Assembly: GCF_017743865.1 (NCBI RefSeq)
Contig: NZ_JAGHRJ010000002.1
Coordinates: 372,001 to 436,000, forward strand
Direction of reading: 5' to 3'
Source of the DNA: Labrenzia sp. R4_2
GTDB taxonomy: Bacteria; Pseudomonadota; Alphaproteobacteria; Rhizobiales; Stappiaceae
DNA length: 64,000 nucleotides
This document shows positions 53,592-62,698 of the stretch, in pieces. The notes below the pieces were generated by a model. The model was not told where the DNA came from and did not search any database. It worked only from the letters and a program-made list of their open reading frames with translations. Position numbers and translations under genes: made by a program. Within the stretch, counting starts at the first letter, position 1. Each line of letters opens with the position of its first letter.

Positions 53592-54617
53592 TCACTCCGA
53601 CTTTTCTGAGACCCCGGCATCAGCGAAGGTTGCCATTCCAGAATGCACCTCGGCCGCAGTCTTGATGATCCCGGCCGCCAACGCTGCTCCGCTCCCTTCA
53701 CCTAGACGCATGCCGAAATCGAACAGCGCATCTTTGCCCATATGGGACAGCGCCTTGGCATGGGCCTGTTCGGCAGAGACATGCGCAAACAGGCAATGAT
53801 CCAGTCCTTCCGGATCCATCGCGTAAACCACCGCAGCAGCAGCCGTTGCAACGAAACCATCAACCACCACGGGAACGCGCTGAAGGCGCGCGGCGATGAT
53901 CAGTCCGGCCATGGCTGCGATTTCGCGTCCGCCAACCTTGCGAAGCACTTCCAGTGGGTCTTTTTCGCCGTTCAGCCGGTTCACGGCCTTGTCAACGGCG
54001 TCACGTTTGCGCGCCAAACCTTCGTCGTCCACGCCGGTGCCACGGCCAATCCAGTCGGCAGCCGATCCCCCAAACAGGCCATTCAAGACAGCAGCTGCAA
54101 CGGTCGTGTTACCAATGCCCATTTCTCCAAGACAGATCAGATCGATACCGCCCGCCAGCGCTTCCATACCGTAAGCCATGGTGGCCGCGCAGTTTGCTTC
54201 GTCCAACGCATCTTCCTGGGTGATGCTCGGTGTTGGCATATCAACGGCAAGATCAAACACCTTCAGGCCAATGTCGTTGACCCGGCAGATCTGATTGATG
54301 GCCGCCCCGCCAGCTGCGAAGTTTTCGACCATTTGCCGGTTCACCGCACTTGGGAACGCCGACACGCCTTCGTCCGCTACGCCATGCGCTGTTGCAAAAA
54401 TCCCGACCATCGGCCGGGTGATTTTCGGCGGGGCCTTGCCGGACCAGGCAGCAAGCCATTCTGCGATCTCTTCTAGACGGCCCAAAGACCCGGCAGGCTT
54501 GGTGAGTTCTGCATCCCGAGCCTTCACCTTTTGAAGCGCCTCTTCGTCCGGGCCAGGCATGGATTTGACCAGGTTGCGAATATCGTCGAAGGGCAGCGCA
54601 GTTTCGGACAGGGACAT
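53592..54617 (-). CDS. cobT: Nicotinate-nucleotide-dimethylbenzimidazole phosphoribosyltransferase CobT
   Basis: 341 residues from ATG 54617, standard length. It activates the lower ligand of vitamin B12 by moving ribose-phosphate from NaMN to dimethylbenzimidazole. Landmarks are KPAGSLGRLEEIAEWLAAW, ICLGEMGIGNTTVAAAVL and the catalytic-Glu region DFGMRLGEGSGAALAAGI. It is divergent from cobS, with 110 bp between starts, too short for a normal cobalamin riboswitch. A common promoter region likely drives both. The first 19 residues of the longer open frame lack a family match. Confidence 0.96.
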   Translation of the reverse strand: MSLSETALPFDDIRNLVKSMPGPDEEALQKVKARDAELTKPAGSLGRLEEIAEWLAAWSGKAPPKITRPMVGIFATAHGVADEGVSAFPSAVNRQMVENFAAGGAAINQICRVNDIGLKVFDLAVDMPTPSITQEDALDEANCAATMAYGMEALAGGIDLICLGEMGIGNTTVAAAVLNGLFGGSAADWIGRGTGVDDEGLARKRDAVDKAVNRLNGEKDPLEVLRKVGGREIAAMAGLIIAARLQRVPVVVDGFVATAAAAVVYAMDPEGLDHCLFAHVSAEQAHAKALSHMGKDALFDFGMRLGEGSGAALAAGIIKTAAEVHSGMATFADAGVSEKSE

Positions 54618-54727
54618 GGTGCTCACAGTTCCAATTGATGGGCGGAAAGTTAGGCCGCCTCTTGGTCTCTTCAAGAGGCCGTTCTATAACCGCCCCTTGA
54701 TAAAACTCAAGCTCCGGACCGAACAGG

Positions 54728-55603
54728 ATGCCGTCTGAAAACGACCAAAACACTGAAACTGCATCCGAAACAAAGCCTGAGTTTTCTTGGGACCAATCAA
54801 CCACGACGGTATCATCTCTAGCGGTCCTGTTCGCTGATATGGCAGCCTGCGTCCGATTCTTTTCGCGCATGCCTCTTCAGAAGCTCAACGCCGCCGATGA
54901 TCCGGCAGCGCTTCCGGATTTTAGCCGGATCTCGAGAGCTGCTCCGCTCGCAGGTGCGTTTGTCTCCCTTCCGGCGGCAGGCCTGCTGCTGGTGCTTGGA
55001 GCAACCAGCCTCCCCGCACTTGTCGTTGCTCTGATGGCCGCAGCTGCGCTTACGATCGTGACCGGGGCCTTACATGAAGACGGCTTGAGCGATGTGGCCG
55101 ACGGTTTTTTCGGAGGAGCCACGGTCTCCAAGCGACTGGACATCATGAAAGACAGCCGGATCGGGGCCTTTGGCGCGATTGCACTGGTTTTTGCCATTGT
55201 TCTGAGGGTTGCTTTGATCGCAGCTTTTCTGGACCGGTTCGGAGCAGCGGACACGGCCTTACTGATTGTGACCGTTGAAGCCTTCAGCCGGTTCCTGATG
55301 GTATGGCAATGGCACCGACTTCCATTGGCCCGGCCCGATGGACTTGGGGCCCGGTTTGGCAAACCGTCTGACGCCGCCCTGCGCCAATGTGTTCTGATTA
55401 TGCTGGTGCTTTTGCTCCCGGCCATTCTTGCTTTGCCGTTGCAGACCATCGCAGTTGGCATTGTGGTCGCCGTGTCTGCGGCTATGAGTGTGGCACAGGT
55501 GGCACTGTCCAAGATCAATGGAACAACCGGAGATGTCCTAGGGGCAATTCAGCAGATCAGCGGACTTGGATTCCTGACCGGAGTGCTTATGGTGGCGGTG
55601 TAA
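54728..55603 (+). CDS. cobS: Adenosylcobinamide-GDP ribazoletransferase CobS (CobV)
   Basis: 291 residues with about six membrane helices. It joins alpha-ribazole to GDP-cobinamide in the final step of B12 assembly at the inner membrane. The signature ALHEDGLSDVADGFFGG with acidic metal ligands and KDSRIGAFGAIALVFA is present. An extended about 40-residue soluble N-terminus (MPSENDQNTETASETKPEF) precedes the usual domain, which begins ADMAACVRFFSRMPL. Divergent from cobT. Confidence 0.95.
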   Translation: MPSENDQNTETASETKPEFSWDQSTTTVSSLAVLFADMAACVRFFSRMPLQKLNAADDPAALPDFSRISRAAPLAGAFVSLPAAGLLLVLGATSLPALVVALMAAAALTIVTGALHEDGLSDVADGFFGGATVSKRLDIMKDSRIGAFGAIALVFAIVLRVALIAAFLDRFGAADTALLIVTVEAFSRFLMVWQWHRLPLARPDGLGARFGKPSDAALRQCVLIMLVLLLPAILALPLQTIAVGIVVAVSAAMSVAQVALSKINGTTGDVLGAIQQISGLGFLTGVLMVAV

Positions 55604-55643
55604 CCAGGCGGTGATCCGGACCGAGCAAGAGGCGTGGCCGTTG

Positions 55644-56828
55644 ATGTTGAGTATTTTAGTTCCCGCGCCGGCGAGACTTGCCCTATCAGTATTGCTGGTC
55701 GCGCTTCTGGTCAGCGCCTGTGGCAGCCGTCCAACGACAGGCGCACTTGCAATCAATACAGAGCCTGCCGCTGGCGCTCAGGATCATGACATCCTCATCG
55801 TAACCACGCGCGAAAAAGACCCAACTCCAAATACTTTTTTCAACGGTGAACGCTCTCCGACCATCAATTATGCGGAAGCGACGATCTCTGTCCCGCCAAC
55901 CCACAAGGCCGGTGCGGTCGAATGGCCGCGCGAACTTCCAGGAAACCCCAAAACGGACTTCGTGGCCCGCAAGGCCGGGTATATCGAGGATGAACAAGCA
56001 TTCTTGAGGCAGTTGAACCAGCAGCTCTCTGAGTTCCCCAAAGGCAAACGGGACGTGATGCTGTTTATACACGGTTACAATACCTTGTTTGCTGAAGGCC
56101 TCTACCGATTTACGCAATTCGTGCATGATTCCCAGGCCCCGGTTGTCCCGGTTCTGTTTACCTGGGCTTCGCGCGGGCAACTCCAGGGCTACGTCTACGA
56201 TCTGAACAGCGCCGCGCTCGCGCGCGACAGCTTGGAGCAAACCTTCCGTCTGCTCGCAAAAAGCAAAGCGGACAGCATTTCGATCCTTGCGCACTCAATG
56301 GGCAATTACTTGCTGCTGGAGACCGCACGCCAAATGCCTCTTGCGGAACGCCGCCAATTCGATAGAAAGGTTGGCAGCGTTGTTCTGGCGGCTCCGGACA
56401 TTGATATTGATCTCTTTAAATCCAGCCTTCGAAAACTCGGGAAGCCGCCAAAACCTTACATCATCGTCGTGTCCAGAGACGATAAGGCCCTTCGCCTGTC
56501 CCGGGCCATAGCGGGCGGGGTTGAGCGGGTCGGCGCCTACTCAGATGACGAAGAACTGGCCGAACTCGGGGCGATCGTCTTTGACGTGACCGAACTCGAC
56601 GCTGGTGAAACCTCCAGCCACAGCAAGTTCGCGGCCTTAGCCGAGTACTCTCCTGGCTTGCGGGATGCCTTGCTGAAAAGTGGCTTGACCGATCAAAACA
56701 GCGTCACCGGCCCGAAAACCCTGGGCGATGATCTCGGCAGTTTTGTCGGCAACACCACACAGGCCGCTGTCACGCTTCCAATCAAAATCGTAGCAGCGCC
56801 ATTTACACTGGCGACTGGTGGATTTTAA
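55644..56828 (+). CDS. Lipoprotein alpha/beta hydrolase (DUF900)
   Basis: 394 residues from ATG 55644. A lipobox (LVSAC, cysteine near residue 26) marks a lipoprotein. The DUF900-type alpha/beta hydrolase follows: FIHGYNTLFAEGLYRF (oxyanion region), PVVPVLFTWASRGQLQGYVYD, and the Ser elbow ILAHSMGNYLLLE, with VVLAAPDIDIDLF and a late His in SSHSKFAAL. It is anchored in the periplasm or outer membrane. Location 41 bp after cobS suggests shared transcription, but no functional link is obvious. Confidence 0.9.
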   Translation: MLSILVPAPARLALSVLLVALLVSACGSRPTTGALAINTEPAAGAQDHDILIVTTREKDPTPNTFFNGERSPTINYAEATISVPPTHKAGAVEWPRELPGNPKTDFVARKAGYIEDEQAFLRQLNQQLSEFPKGKRDVMLFIHGYNTLFAEGLYRFTQFVHDSQAPVVPVLFTWASRGQLQGYVYDLNSAALARDSLEQTFRLLAKSKADSISILAHSMGNYLLLETARQMPLAERRQFDRKVGSVVLAAPDIDIDLFKSSLRKLGKPPKPYIIVVSRDDKALRLSRAIAGGVERVGAYSDDEELAELGAIVFDVTELDAGETSSHSKFAALAEYSPGLRDALLKSGLTDQNSVTGPKTLGDDLGSFVGNTTQAAVTLPIKIVAAPFTLATGGF

Positions 56829-56887
56829 GAGTTGAGAATTGTGAAATTCTTGAAAGAAGCATTGGCAGCACCAGCTTCAAACGCCAT

Positions 56888-57082
56888 ATGGAAACCATGA
56901 AGTCACCTTGCATCAAAATCTGCCAGATCGACCAGGTCAGCCGCCTGTGCACCGGATGTTTCCGGACGCTTGACGAAATAGCGTCCTGGAGCAGCTATGA
57001 CGACATCCGGCGGCAAGCGATCATGGACAGCTTGGACACCCGGCGCATGCGTTTTTCTGCCGGAGAAGCGGCGCTCACGTGA
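56888..57082 (+). CDS. DUF1289 small cysteine-motif protein
   Basis: 64 residues. DUF1289 proteins carry a C-x3-C ... C-x2-C zinc- or cluster-type motif: PCIKICQID and RLCTGCFRTLDEIASW are present. Their role is not established. The start of the aspartic protease gene overlaps its stop (GTGA), so the two are coupled. Confidence 0.9.
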   Translation: METMKSPCIKICQIDQVSRLCTGCFRTLDEIASWSSYDDIRRQAIMDSLDTRRMRFSAGEAALT

Positions 57083-57792
57083 GCGGGCGCGGACAGTACC
57101 GGGGTTTTGCACTTGTCATCCTGATCACGGTGATGGCGGCGGCAGTCTTCTATTTCTTCTTTGGCGATCCGACAGACCCGGAAAATCTCAATTTCGACGA
57201 CACCGGACCGCGGGTCGTCGCCCTGTCGACTCTCGCCTTTGTCTTCCTGGCAAGCTTCATTTTTGGACAGCCGAAAGTGCGCGATATCATTCAAGGCACG
57301 CTCTTCTGGGGTGGTTTGTGTGCCTTGCTGGTGGTCGGCTACACCTACCGGACTGATCTGGTGCAGGCCGGTTACCGGGTCCTTGGCTCTTTGGCGCCAG
57401 GTATGGCGGTCACCCAGGCCGACGGCTCGATCCTGATCGTGCGGGACGCCGGTGGGCATTTCGTGGTCGACGGCCGTGCCAATGGCCGGAAAACAAGCTT
57501 TCTGCTCGACACAGGCGCGAGCGCCGTTGTCCTTACCTATCAAGATGCAGCCAGGGCCGGAATTCCGGAACGCGATCTGTCGTTCACCGTGCCGGTGGCA
57601 ACGGCCAACGGGCGGACACTTGTTGCCCCCATCCGGATCGACAATCTGACGATCGGCGATCACACCTTGCGCAATGTCCGGGCGTTTGTTGCGCGGGACG
57701 GCTCACTTGGTCAAAGCCTGCTCGGCATGACCGCGCTCGACCGTCTAAGAAGCTGGCGCATCGAGGGCGACCGGCTGATCATGAATCCATAG
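57079..57792 (+). CDS. Membrane-anchored clan AA aspartic protease (TIGR02281 type)
   Basis: 237 residues beginning at GTG 57079. Three N-terminal helices (residues about 8-95) anchor a retropepsin-like domain: FLLDTGASAVVLTYQDA carries the catalytic Asp-Thr-Gly, and GQSLLGMTALDRLRSW closes the fold. One such domain dimerises in this family. Substrates are unknown in most bacteria. It overlaps DUF1289 by four bases and is followed 14 bp later by the convergent dusA gene. Confidence 0.92.
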   Translation: MSGRGQYRGFALVILITVMAAAVFYFFFGDPTDPENLNFDDTGPRVVALSTLAFVFLASFIFGQPKVRDIIQGTLFWGGLCALLVVGYTYRTDLVQAGYRVLGSLAPGMAVTQADGSILIVRDAGGHFVVDGRANGRKTSFLLDTGASAVVLTYQDAARAGIPERDLSFTVPVATANGRTLVAPIRIDNLTIGDHTLRNVRAFVARDGSLGQSLLGMTALDRLRSWRIEGDRLIMNP

Positions 57793-57806
57793 AAAATAGC
57801 CAAAGG

Positions 57807-58826
57807 CTACTCGGCGGCATCCACTTCAAAATTCGTCGGACTAACGGCGTCGAGTGCCTTTTCAACCACCTCTAGTCCAGCGCCGGGCTTGATGGCTTCC
57901 ACGGTCAGAATGCGGCGCCAGGAACGCGCACCCGGCCTGCCATGGAACAGTCCGAGCATATGACGGGTCATGTGCGCCAGTTTCACGCCTTTGGAGAGCT
58001 GATCTTCCAGATAGGTCATATGCCCGCGCACCGCATCCCATGGCGAGATGGTCTCGGTCTCTGCGCCATAAAGGCGGGCGTCGACTTCGCCCAAGATTTC
58101 CGGTGAATGATACGCGGCCCGGCCATACATAAGACCATCCAGCGTTTTGAGATAAGGCTCGCCCTGGTCAAGCGTATCGAGACCGCCGTTGAGGCCAATG
58201 AACTTGTCCGGAAGGCGCTGTTTCAAGCGCACCACCCGGTCGTAATCAAGCGGCGGAACATCCCGGTTTTCCTTCGGGCTCAAGCCTTGAAGCCAGGCCT
58301 TGCGGGCGTGCACCCAAAGCGCGTCGGATCCGGCGGCGAAGGTCAGATCGGCAACGGCATCAAGCGCCGGCTCCGGGTCCTGATCATCAACGCCAATCCG
58401 GCATTTGACGGTTACCGGAATTGTGACCACAGCTTTCATCGCTGAAACACAGTCCGCAACAAGCTGCGGCTCTTCCATCAAGCACGCGCCGAACCGCCCG
58501 GACTGAACCCGGTCGGACGGACACCCGACATTGATGTTGACCTCGTCATAGCCGAAGTCTTCCACGATCTTTGCCGCTTCTGCCATTGCTTGCGGATCAG
58601 ACCCGCCAAGCTGGCACGCAACCGGATGCTCCAGATCGGAAAACCCCAAAATATGCTCCCGGTCACCATGAATCACCGCGCCGGTCGTGACCATCTCGGT
58701 GTACAGCAGCGCATGCGCCGACAAATGCCGGTGGAATGCGCGGCAATGGCGGTCAGTCCACTCCATCATTGGTGCGACTGCGAAGCGCGGCTGATGGGCG
58801 GTGTAAAGGCGATCACGGGTTGTCAT
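57807..58826 (-). CDS. dusA: tRNA-dihydrouridine(20/20a) synthase DusA
   Basis: 339 residues. It reduces U20/U20a in tRNA D-loops with FMN and NADPH. The FMN barrel begins FAVAPMMEWTDRHCRAFHR; NINVGCPSDRVQSGRFGACLM contains the active-site Cys, then VTVKCRIGVDD and LNGGLDTLDQG. DusA-type C-terminal helical domain HMLGLFHGRPGARSWRRIL is present. It is the only gene on this strand here, with a 287-bp promoter region that holds a GGGCGGT/ACCGCCC hairpin (58937-58956). Confidence 0.96.
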   Translation of the reverse strand: MTTRDRLYTAHQPRFAVAPMMEWTDRHCRAFHRHLSAHALLYTEMVTTGAVIHGDREHILGFSDLEHPVACQLGGSDPQAMAEAAKIVEDFGYDEVNINVGCPSDRVQSGRFGACLMEEPQLVADCVSAMKAVVTIPVTVKCRIGVDDQDPEPALDAVADLTFAAGSDALWVHARKAWLQGLSPKENRDVPPLDYDRVVRLKQRLPDKFIGLNGGLDTLDQGEPYLKTLDGLMYGRAAYHSPEILGEVDARLYGAETETISPWDAVRGHMTYLEDQLSKGVKLAHMTRHMLGLFHGRPGARSWRRILTVEAIKPGAGLEVVEKALDAVSPTNFEVDAAE

Positions 58827-59113
58827 GACGCCTCCATATCACTTGGCCGCCTTGAACGCAAAACAGCGAATTCTGCGGATGTTTTGTGCGGATTGGGATC
58901 AAGCCCGGCACTCGTTCCGCCGGTTCGCTCACCCTTGGGCGGTGGGATGACCGCCCCCCTTCAGCTGACACAATGCCAGGCGATGATAGGTATGTATTTT
59001 TTCAATAACTTACAGACTTTTGACCCATCAGAACATATCAGGCCACCTGCTACATTCGGCTTGCCGTTGACAAGCTTCAGTGATTTATTGGCGCTCTTTT
59101 TTCGGAGTATTTC

Positions 59114-59995
59114 ATGAGTTCGGCAGCCTATATACCACGGTCAAATGCCCAGGCCGGAATTATCCTGATATGTGCCGGGGTCATTTGTCTTTGCATCAGC
59201 GACGCGATTGCCAAGGCCTTGTCCGCCAACTACCCCGTCTTGCAGATCCTCTTCCTGAGGAACCTGATCGCTCTGCCGATTGTTGTGGCCTTGATATGGA
59301 AGCTTGCGGGGCCTTCCGCACTCAAGTCGCACAAACCGATCGCTCATCTGGTCCGCGGCGGTGTCTGGGTGCTGGCGGCCATGACGTTTTTTACCAGCTT
59401 CCGCTATCTGGGTCTGGCCGAAGCGACGACCCTCGTGTTCATCGCGCCCATTTTCATCACTGCGATCTCGGCCTTGTTTTTGAAAGAGCAAGTCGGCTGG
59501 CGCCGTTGGTCCGCCGTGATGGTCGGGTTTATCGGTGTCTTGGTCGTCGTCCGGCCAGGTGCAAGCGCTTTTCAGCCTGCCCTGCTTCTGCCGCTTGCAA
59601 CGGCTTTTCTCTATGCCGTCTTGATGCTGAGCGCACGGTTGGTTGATGAGCGCGAAAGCGTCTGGACATTGATGCTCTATCTGGTTGGCTCCGGCGGGTT
59701 GATCAGTGCGTTGACCATGCCGTTCCTATGGGTGCCGCCGCGGGCAGAAGATGCGCTTCTGTTTCTCGGCATTGCAGCTTTCGGAACGGCCGGTGTGACC
59801 ATGCTCACCCAGGCCTTTCGCGTTGCTCCCGCGTCCACGATCGCGCCATTTGAGTACACGTCGCTATTGTGGGCGACCTTGCTTGGCTGGATGTTTTGGC
59901 GGGAGATCCCGGATACCTGGACCTATATCGGCGCGGCGATCATCATCGCCAGCGGGATCTTCATCGTGCTGCGGGAAAGCAGGTCGCAGCCTTAG
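59114..59995 (+). CDS. EamA-family drug/metabolite transporter (second copy)
   Basis: 293 residues and ten helices in two EamA repeats: GVICLCISDAIAKALSANYPVLQILFLRNLIALP, FLKEQVGWRRWSAVMVGFIGVLVVVRPG, and FEYTSLLWATLLGWMFWREIPD near the end. It is a paralogue of the copy at 22265, with the same VGWRRWSA and late WR/G-D-IPD landmarks. Substrate unknown. It converges on the TRAP operon and shares its terminator. Confidence 0.92.
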   Translation: MSSAAYIPRSNAQAGIILICAGVICLCISDAIAKALSANYPVLQILFLRNLIALPIVVALIWKLAGPSALKSHKPIAHLVRGGVWVLAAMTFFTSFRYLGLAEATTLVFIAPIFITAISALFLKEQVGWRRWSAVMVGFIGVLVVVRPGASAFQPALLLPLATAFLYAVLMLSARLVDERESVWTLMLYLVGSGGLISALTMPFLWVPPRAEDALLFLGIAAFGTAGVTMLTQAFRVAPASTIAPFEYTSLLWATLLGWMFWREIPDTWTYIGAAIIIASGIFIVLRESRSQP

Positions 59996-60021
59996 GTCTG
60001 TCTGTGCCACATTTTCAAAAA

Positions 60022-60043
60022 AGGCCGGGATCTCTCCCGGCCT
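60022..60043 (-). terminator. Terminator shared by EamA and TRAP operon
   Basis: AGGCCGGGA (60022-60030) and TCCCGGCCT (60035-60043) form a perfect nine-pair stem with loop TCTC. On the minus strand it is followed by TTTTTTG, a strong intrinsic terminator for the dctQMP transcript. Confidence 0.93.
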
Positions 60044-60050
60044 CTAAGCT

Positions 60051-61115
60051 TTATACGCGCTGCGTGAAGGTAGTTTCCTTGACCAAGGTGGCATAGTCCT
60101 TGGCGAGATCGAGGAACGTATTGTAGCTCTTTTGAACTTCCGCAAAACGCGGGTTCGCTTCAGCGTTTTCGGCCATGACTTCTGCAACAGCCGTCTTGAG
60201 CGCAGCAATCACATCATCCGGGAAGGCACCAAACGTGACGCCGTCTTCCTGGAGGCTCTTCAAGGACAGCGCATTGTAATAATCGAATTGCGCGGTCGTC
60301 TCGACGGAAGCCGCAGCGGCGGCATTCTCAATCACTGCCTGAAGATGTGCCGGAAGACTGTCAAAGGCCTCATTGTTGACGACAATCTCAAGCGCTGCGG
60401 ACGGCTCGTGGAAGGCCGGGACATAGCAGTATTTGGCAACTTTCTGCAGGCCGAACGCCTGGTCGAGCAGCGGACCTACCCACTCTGCTGCGTCAATCGC
60501 GCCGGACTGGAAGGACGGGAAGATTTCCGGAGGCGGCAGGAGAACCGCATTGACGCCAATCTTGCGCATCGCTTCACCGCCAAGACCTGCAATCCGCATG
60601 TTCAAACCGGCAAGGTCTTCAAGGCTGTTGACCGGGTTCTTGAACCAGCCAGCGGCCTGGACACCGGAACTGCCGGAGTAGAAAGGCTTGAGGCCACGCT
60701 CGGCGTAGATCTCGTCCCAAAGCTGCTGGCCGCCGCCGTACTGAAGCCAGGCTGTCGTTTCAACCGCTGTCATGCCAAACGGCACGGCAGAAAAGAAGTG
60801 AAGGGCCGAGTTCTTGGAAGCCGCATAATACGGCGTGGAATGGCCGATCTCGGCCGTGCCCTGCTCCACAGCGTCTTCGACGCCAAACGGCGGTACCAGT
60901 TCGCCGCCGGAGAAGACTTTCAGTGTCAACTGACCGTCTGACATAGCATTGACGCGTGCGGCGAACGTCGTGGCATTTGTTCCGACACCCGGCGCCTTGG
61001 CCGGAAAGGACGTTGGCATTTTCCACTCGATCTTGCCCTGAGCGATCGCTGGTGCTGCAAGCATTGTGGCCGGTGCCGCAACGGCCCCAGCCTTTAGGAA
61101 ATCACGTCTTTTCAT
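60051..61115 (-). CDS. dctP: TRAP transporter solute-binding protein DctP (TakP-like)
   Basis: 354 residues. A textbook twin-arginine signal (MKRRDFLKAGAVAAP) indicates Tat export as a folded protein. The mature DctP domain has EWKMPTSFPAKAPGVGTNA, FSGGELVPPFGVEDAVEQGTAEIGH and GLNMRIAGLGGEAMRKIGV, which resemble TakP, a 2-oxo acid binding protein; IDAAEWVGPLLD is the ligand-contact strand. Uptake of 2-oxo acids or similar organic acids is plausible but not shown. It is last in the TRAP operon, 23 bp after dctM. Confidence 0.93.
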   Translation of the reverse strand: MKRRDFLKAGAVAAPATMLAAPAIAQGKIEWKMPTSFPAKAPGVGTNATTFAARVNAMSDGQLTLKVFSGGELVPPFGVEDAVEQGTAEIGHSTPYYAASKNSALHFFSAVPFGMTAVETTAWLQYGGGQQLWDEIYAERGLKPFYSGSSGVQAAGWFKNPVNSLEDLAGLNMRIAGLGGEAMRKIGVNAVLLPPPEIFPSFQSGAIDAAEWVGPLLDQAFGLQKVAKYCYVPAFHEPSAALEIVVNNEAFDSLPAHLQAVIENAAAAASVETTAQFDYYNALSLKSLQEDGVTFGAFPDDVIAALKTAVAEVMAENAEANPRFAEVQKSYNTFLDLAKDYATLVKETTFTQRV

Positions 61116-61138
61116 GGAAAGTCTCCCTCAGATGATTT

Positions 61139-62698
61139 CTATTTAAACAAGACGTCCGGCAGCCAGGTGGCCAGAGCCGGAACAGCGGCCACAAGGGCCA
61201 GAGCAAACAACTGCAAGCCGACGAACGGAAGGACCGAAACATAAATGTCCCGTGTCCGGATCGTATCGGGAGCAACCGATCTGAAATAGAACAAGGCAAA
61301 GCCGAAGGGCGGCGTCAAGAACGATGTTTGCAAGTTGAGCGCGATCAGAACAGCGAACCAGACCGGACTGATGTCTGTCTGCAGGATGATTGGCCCGACG
61401 ATCGGCACAACGATGAAAATGATCTCGACGAATTCCAGTATGAAACCGAGCAGGAAAATCACGAGCATCGTGAGGAGCAGCATGCCATAGGCGCCGCCCG
61501 GCAGAGATTGCAGCAACTCGGAGACATGTTCGTCGCCATTAAAGCCGCGGAATACCAGGGAGAGGATACTTGCGGCAATCACAATGCCGAAGATCATTCC
61601 GGTGATGATGACTGTCTCGCTGAGGGCGGAGCCCAAGACATCGCGGCGGGGCAAAGCCATCACGACCGCGGCAAGCAGCGCGCCGAGCACAACAACCGCC
61701 CCGACTGCGGTCAGTGTCGGCAGCGTCCAGGCGATCTTGCCGCCGGCAAACTCCAGACCGAACAGTCCGCTTTGCCGAAGGATCAGGAGTAAAACTGCGA
61801 GAGCTGCACAGGCACATGCCGTCCAAAATGCGCGAGCCCCCTGCCCGGCCGCAGCAATCACCAGTGCACCGGCAACGCCAACGCCGGCCGCCTCCGTCGG
61901 TGTTGCAACCCCGATCAGAATGCTGCCCAGCACAGCAATGATGAGACCGAGTGTCGGCGCGATGTTCTTCAAAAGCTCCGAAAGCGAGGATTTCGGTGAA
62001 TCTGCTGTCTCTTCGGTCTCCGACGCCTTGCCGCGCAGATTGAAAAACACGTAGCCGGAGTAAAGCGCCACCAGCAGAAGACCCGGCAACAGCGCACCGG
62101 CGAACAGATCACCAACGGTGACCGGGTCAGGCGCGAAATTGCCGGCTTCCTGTTGCGCCTCGAAATAAGCGTTGGAAATCTGATCGCCCAGCAAAATCAA
62201 AACGATTGATGGAGGGATGATCTGACCAAGCGTACCGCTGGCGCAAATCAGGCCGCTGCTCATATGCTTGTTGATCCCTGCCTTCAACAACGCGGGCAGC
62301 GTGATCGTTCCAAGCATGACAATCGTCGCACCAATGATGCCCGTTGAGGCCGCGATCAGCGCACTGACCAGAACAACCGCCAGAGCGAGCGCGGACTGAT
62401 TGCCGCCAAGCGCGGCCGTCAGGCTTTTCAGCATTTTTTCCGCTTGCTGGGATTTCTCCAGCAACAGCCCCATCAACACGAACAATGGAACCGCAAGCAG
62501 GAGCGGATTGGTCATCACACCGAAGACACGCTGCGGCACGGCCTGGAAATAACCGAGATCAAATTGTCCGGCAGATGCGGCGATTAAAGCAACGAGCGTC
62601 GGTGCGCCCGCGATTGCCAATAGGACCGGAACGCCGGAAAGGATCCCGGCAAAGACGGCCAGAGCCAGAACAACAAGCCAGAGAAGATCGGGACTCAT
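61139..62698 (-). CDS. dctM: TRAP transporter large permease DctM
   Basis: 519 residues with about 12-13 helices, longer than the common 425-440 owing to an insertion in the middle (residues about 225-330, TEETADSPKSSLSELLKN to GLFGLEFAGGKIA), as in TakP/2-oxo acid systems. Family landmarks: VPLFVLMGLLLEKS, SGTLGQIIPPSIVLILLGDQ, GFILEFVEIIFIVVPIVGPI and TSFLTPPFGFALFYFRSVAP. It moves the solute with sodium and overlaps the end of dctQ by four bases. Confidence 0.95.
   Translation of the reverse strand: MSPDLLWLVVLALAVFAGILSGVPVLLAIAGAPTLVALIAASAGQFDLGYFQAVPQRVFGVMTNPLLLAVPLFVLMGLLLEKSQQAEKMLKSLTAALGGNQSALALAVVLVSALIAASTGIIGATIVMLGTITLPALLKAGINKHMSSGLICASGTLGQIIPPSIVLILLGDQISNAYFEAQQEAGNFAPDPVTVGDLFAGALLPGLLLVALYSGYVFFNLRGKASETEETADSPKSSLSELLKNIAPTLGLIIAVLGSILIGVATPTEAAGVGVAGALVIAAAGQGARAFWTACACAALAVLLLILRQSGLFGLEFAGGKIAWTLPTLTAVGAVVVLGALLAAVVMALPRRDVLGSALSETVIITGMIFGIVIAASILSLVFRGFNGDEHVSELLQSLPGGAYGMLLLTMLVIFLLGFILEFVEIIFIVVPIVGPIILQTDISPVWFAVLIALNLQTSFLTPPFGFALFYFRSVAPDTIRTRDIYVSVLPFVGLQLFALALVAAVPALATWLPDVLFK

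Noticed and set aside
54618..54727. Cobalamin riboswitch between cobT and cobS
   Set aside because: The gap is only 110 bp, too short for a B12 riboswitch, and no B12-box pattern was seen.
58590..59117. 175-codon + frame overlapping the start of dusA
   Set aside because: Opposite dusA and in a promoter gap; no motifs and no ribosome site.
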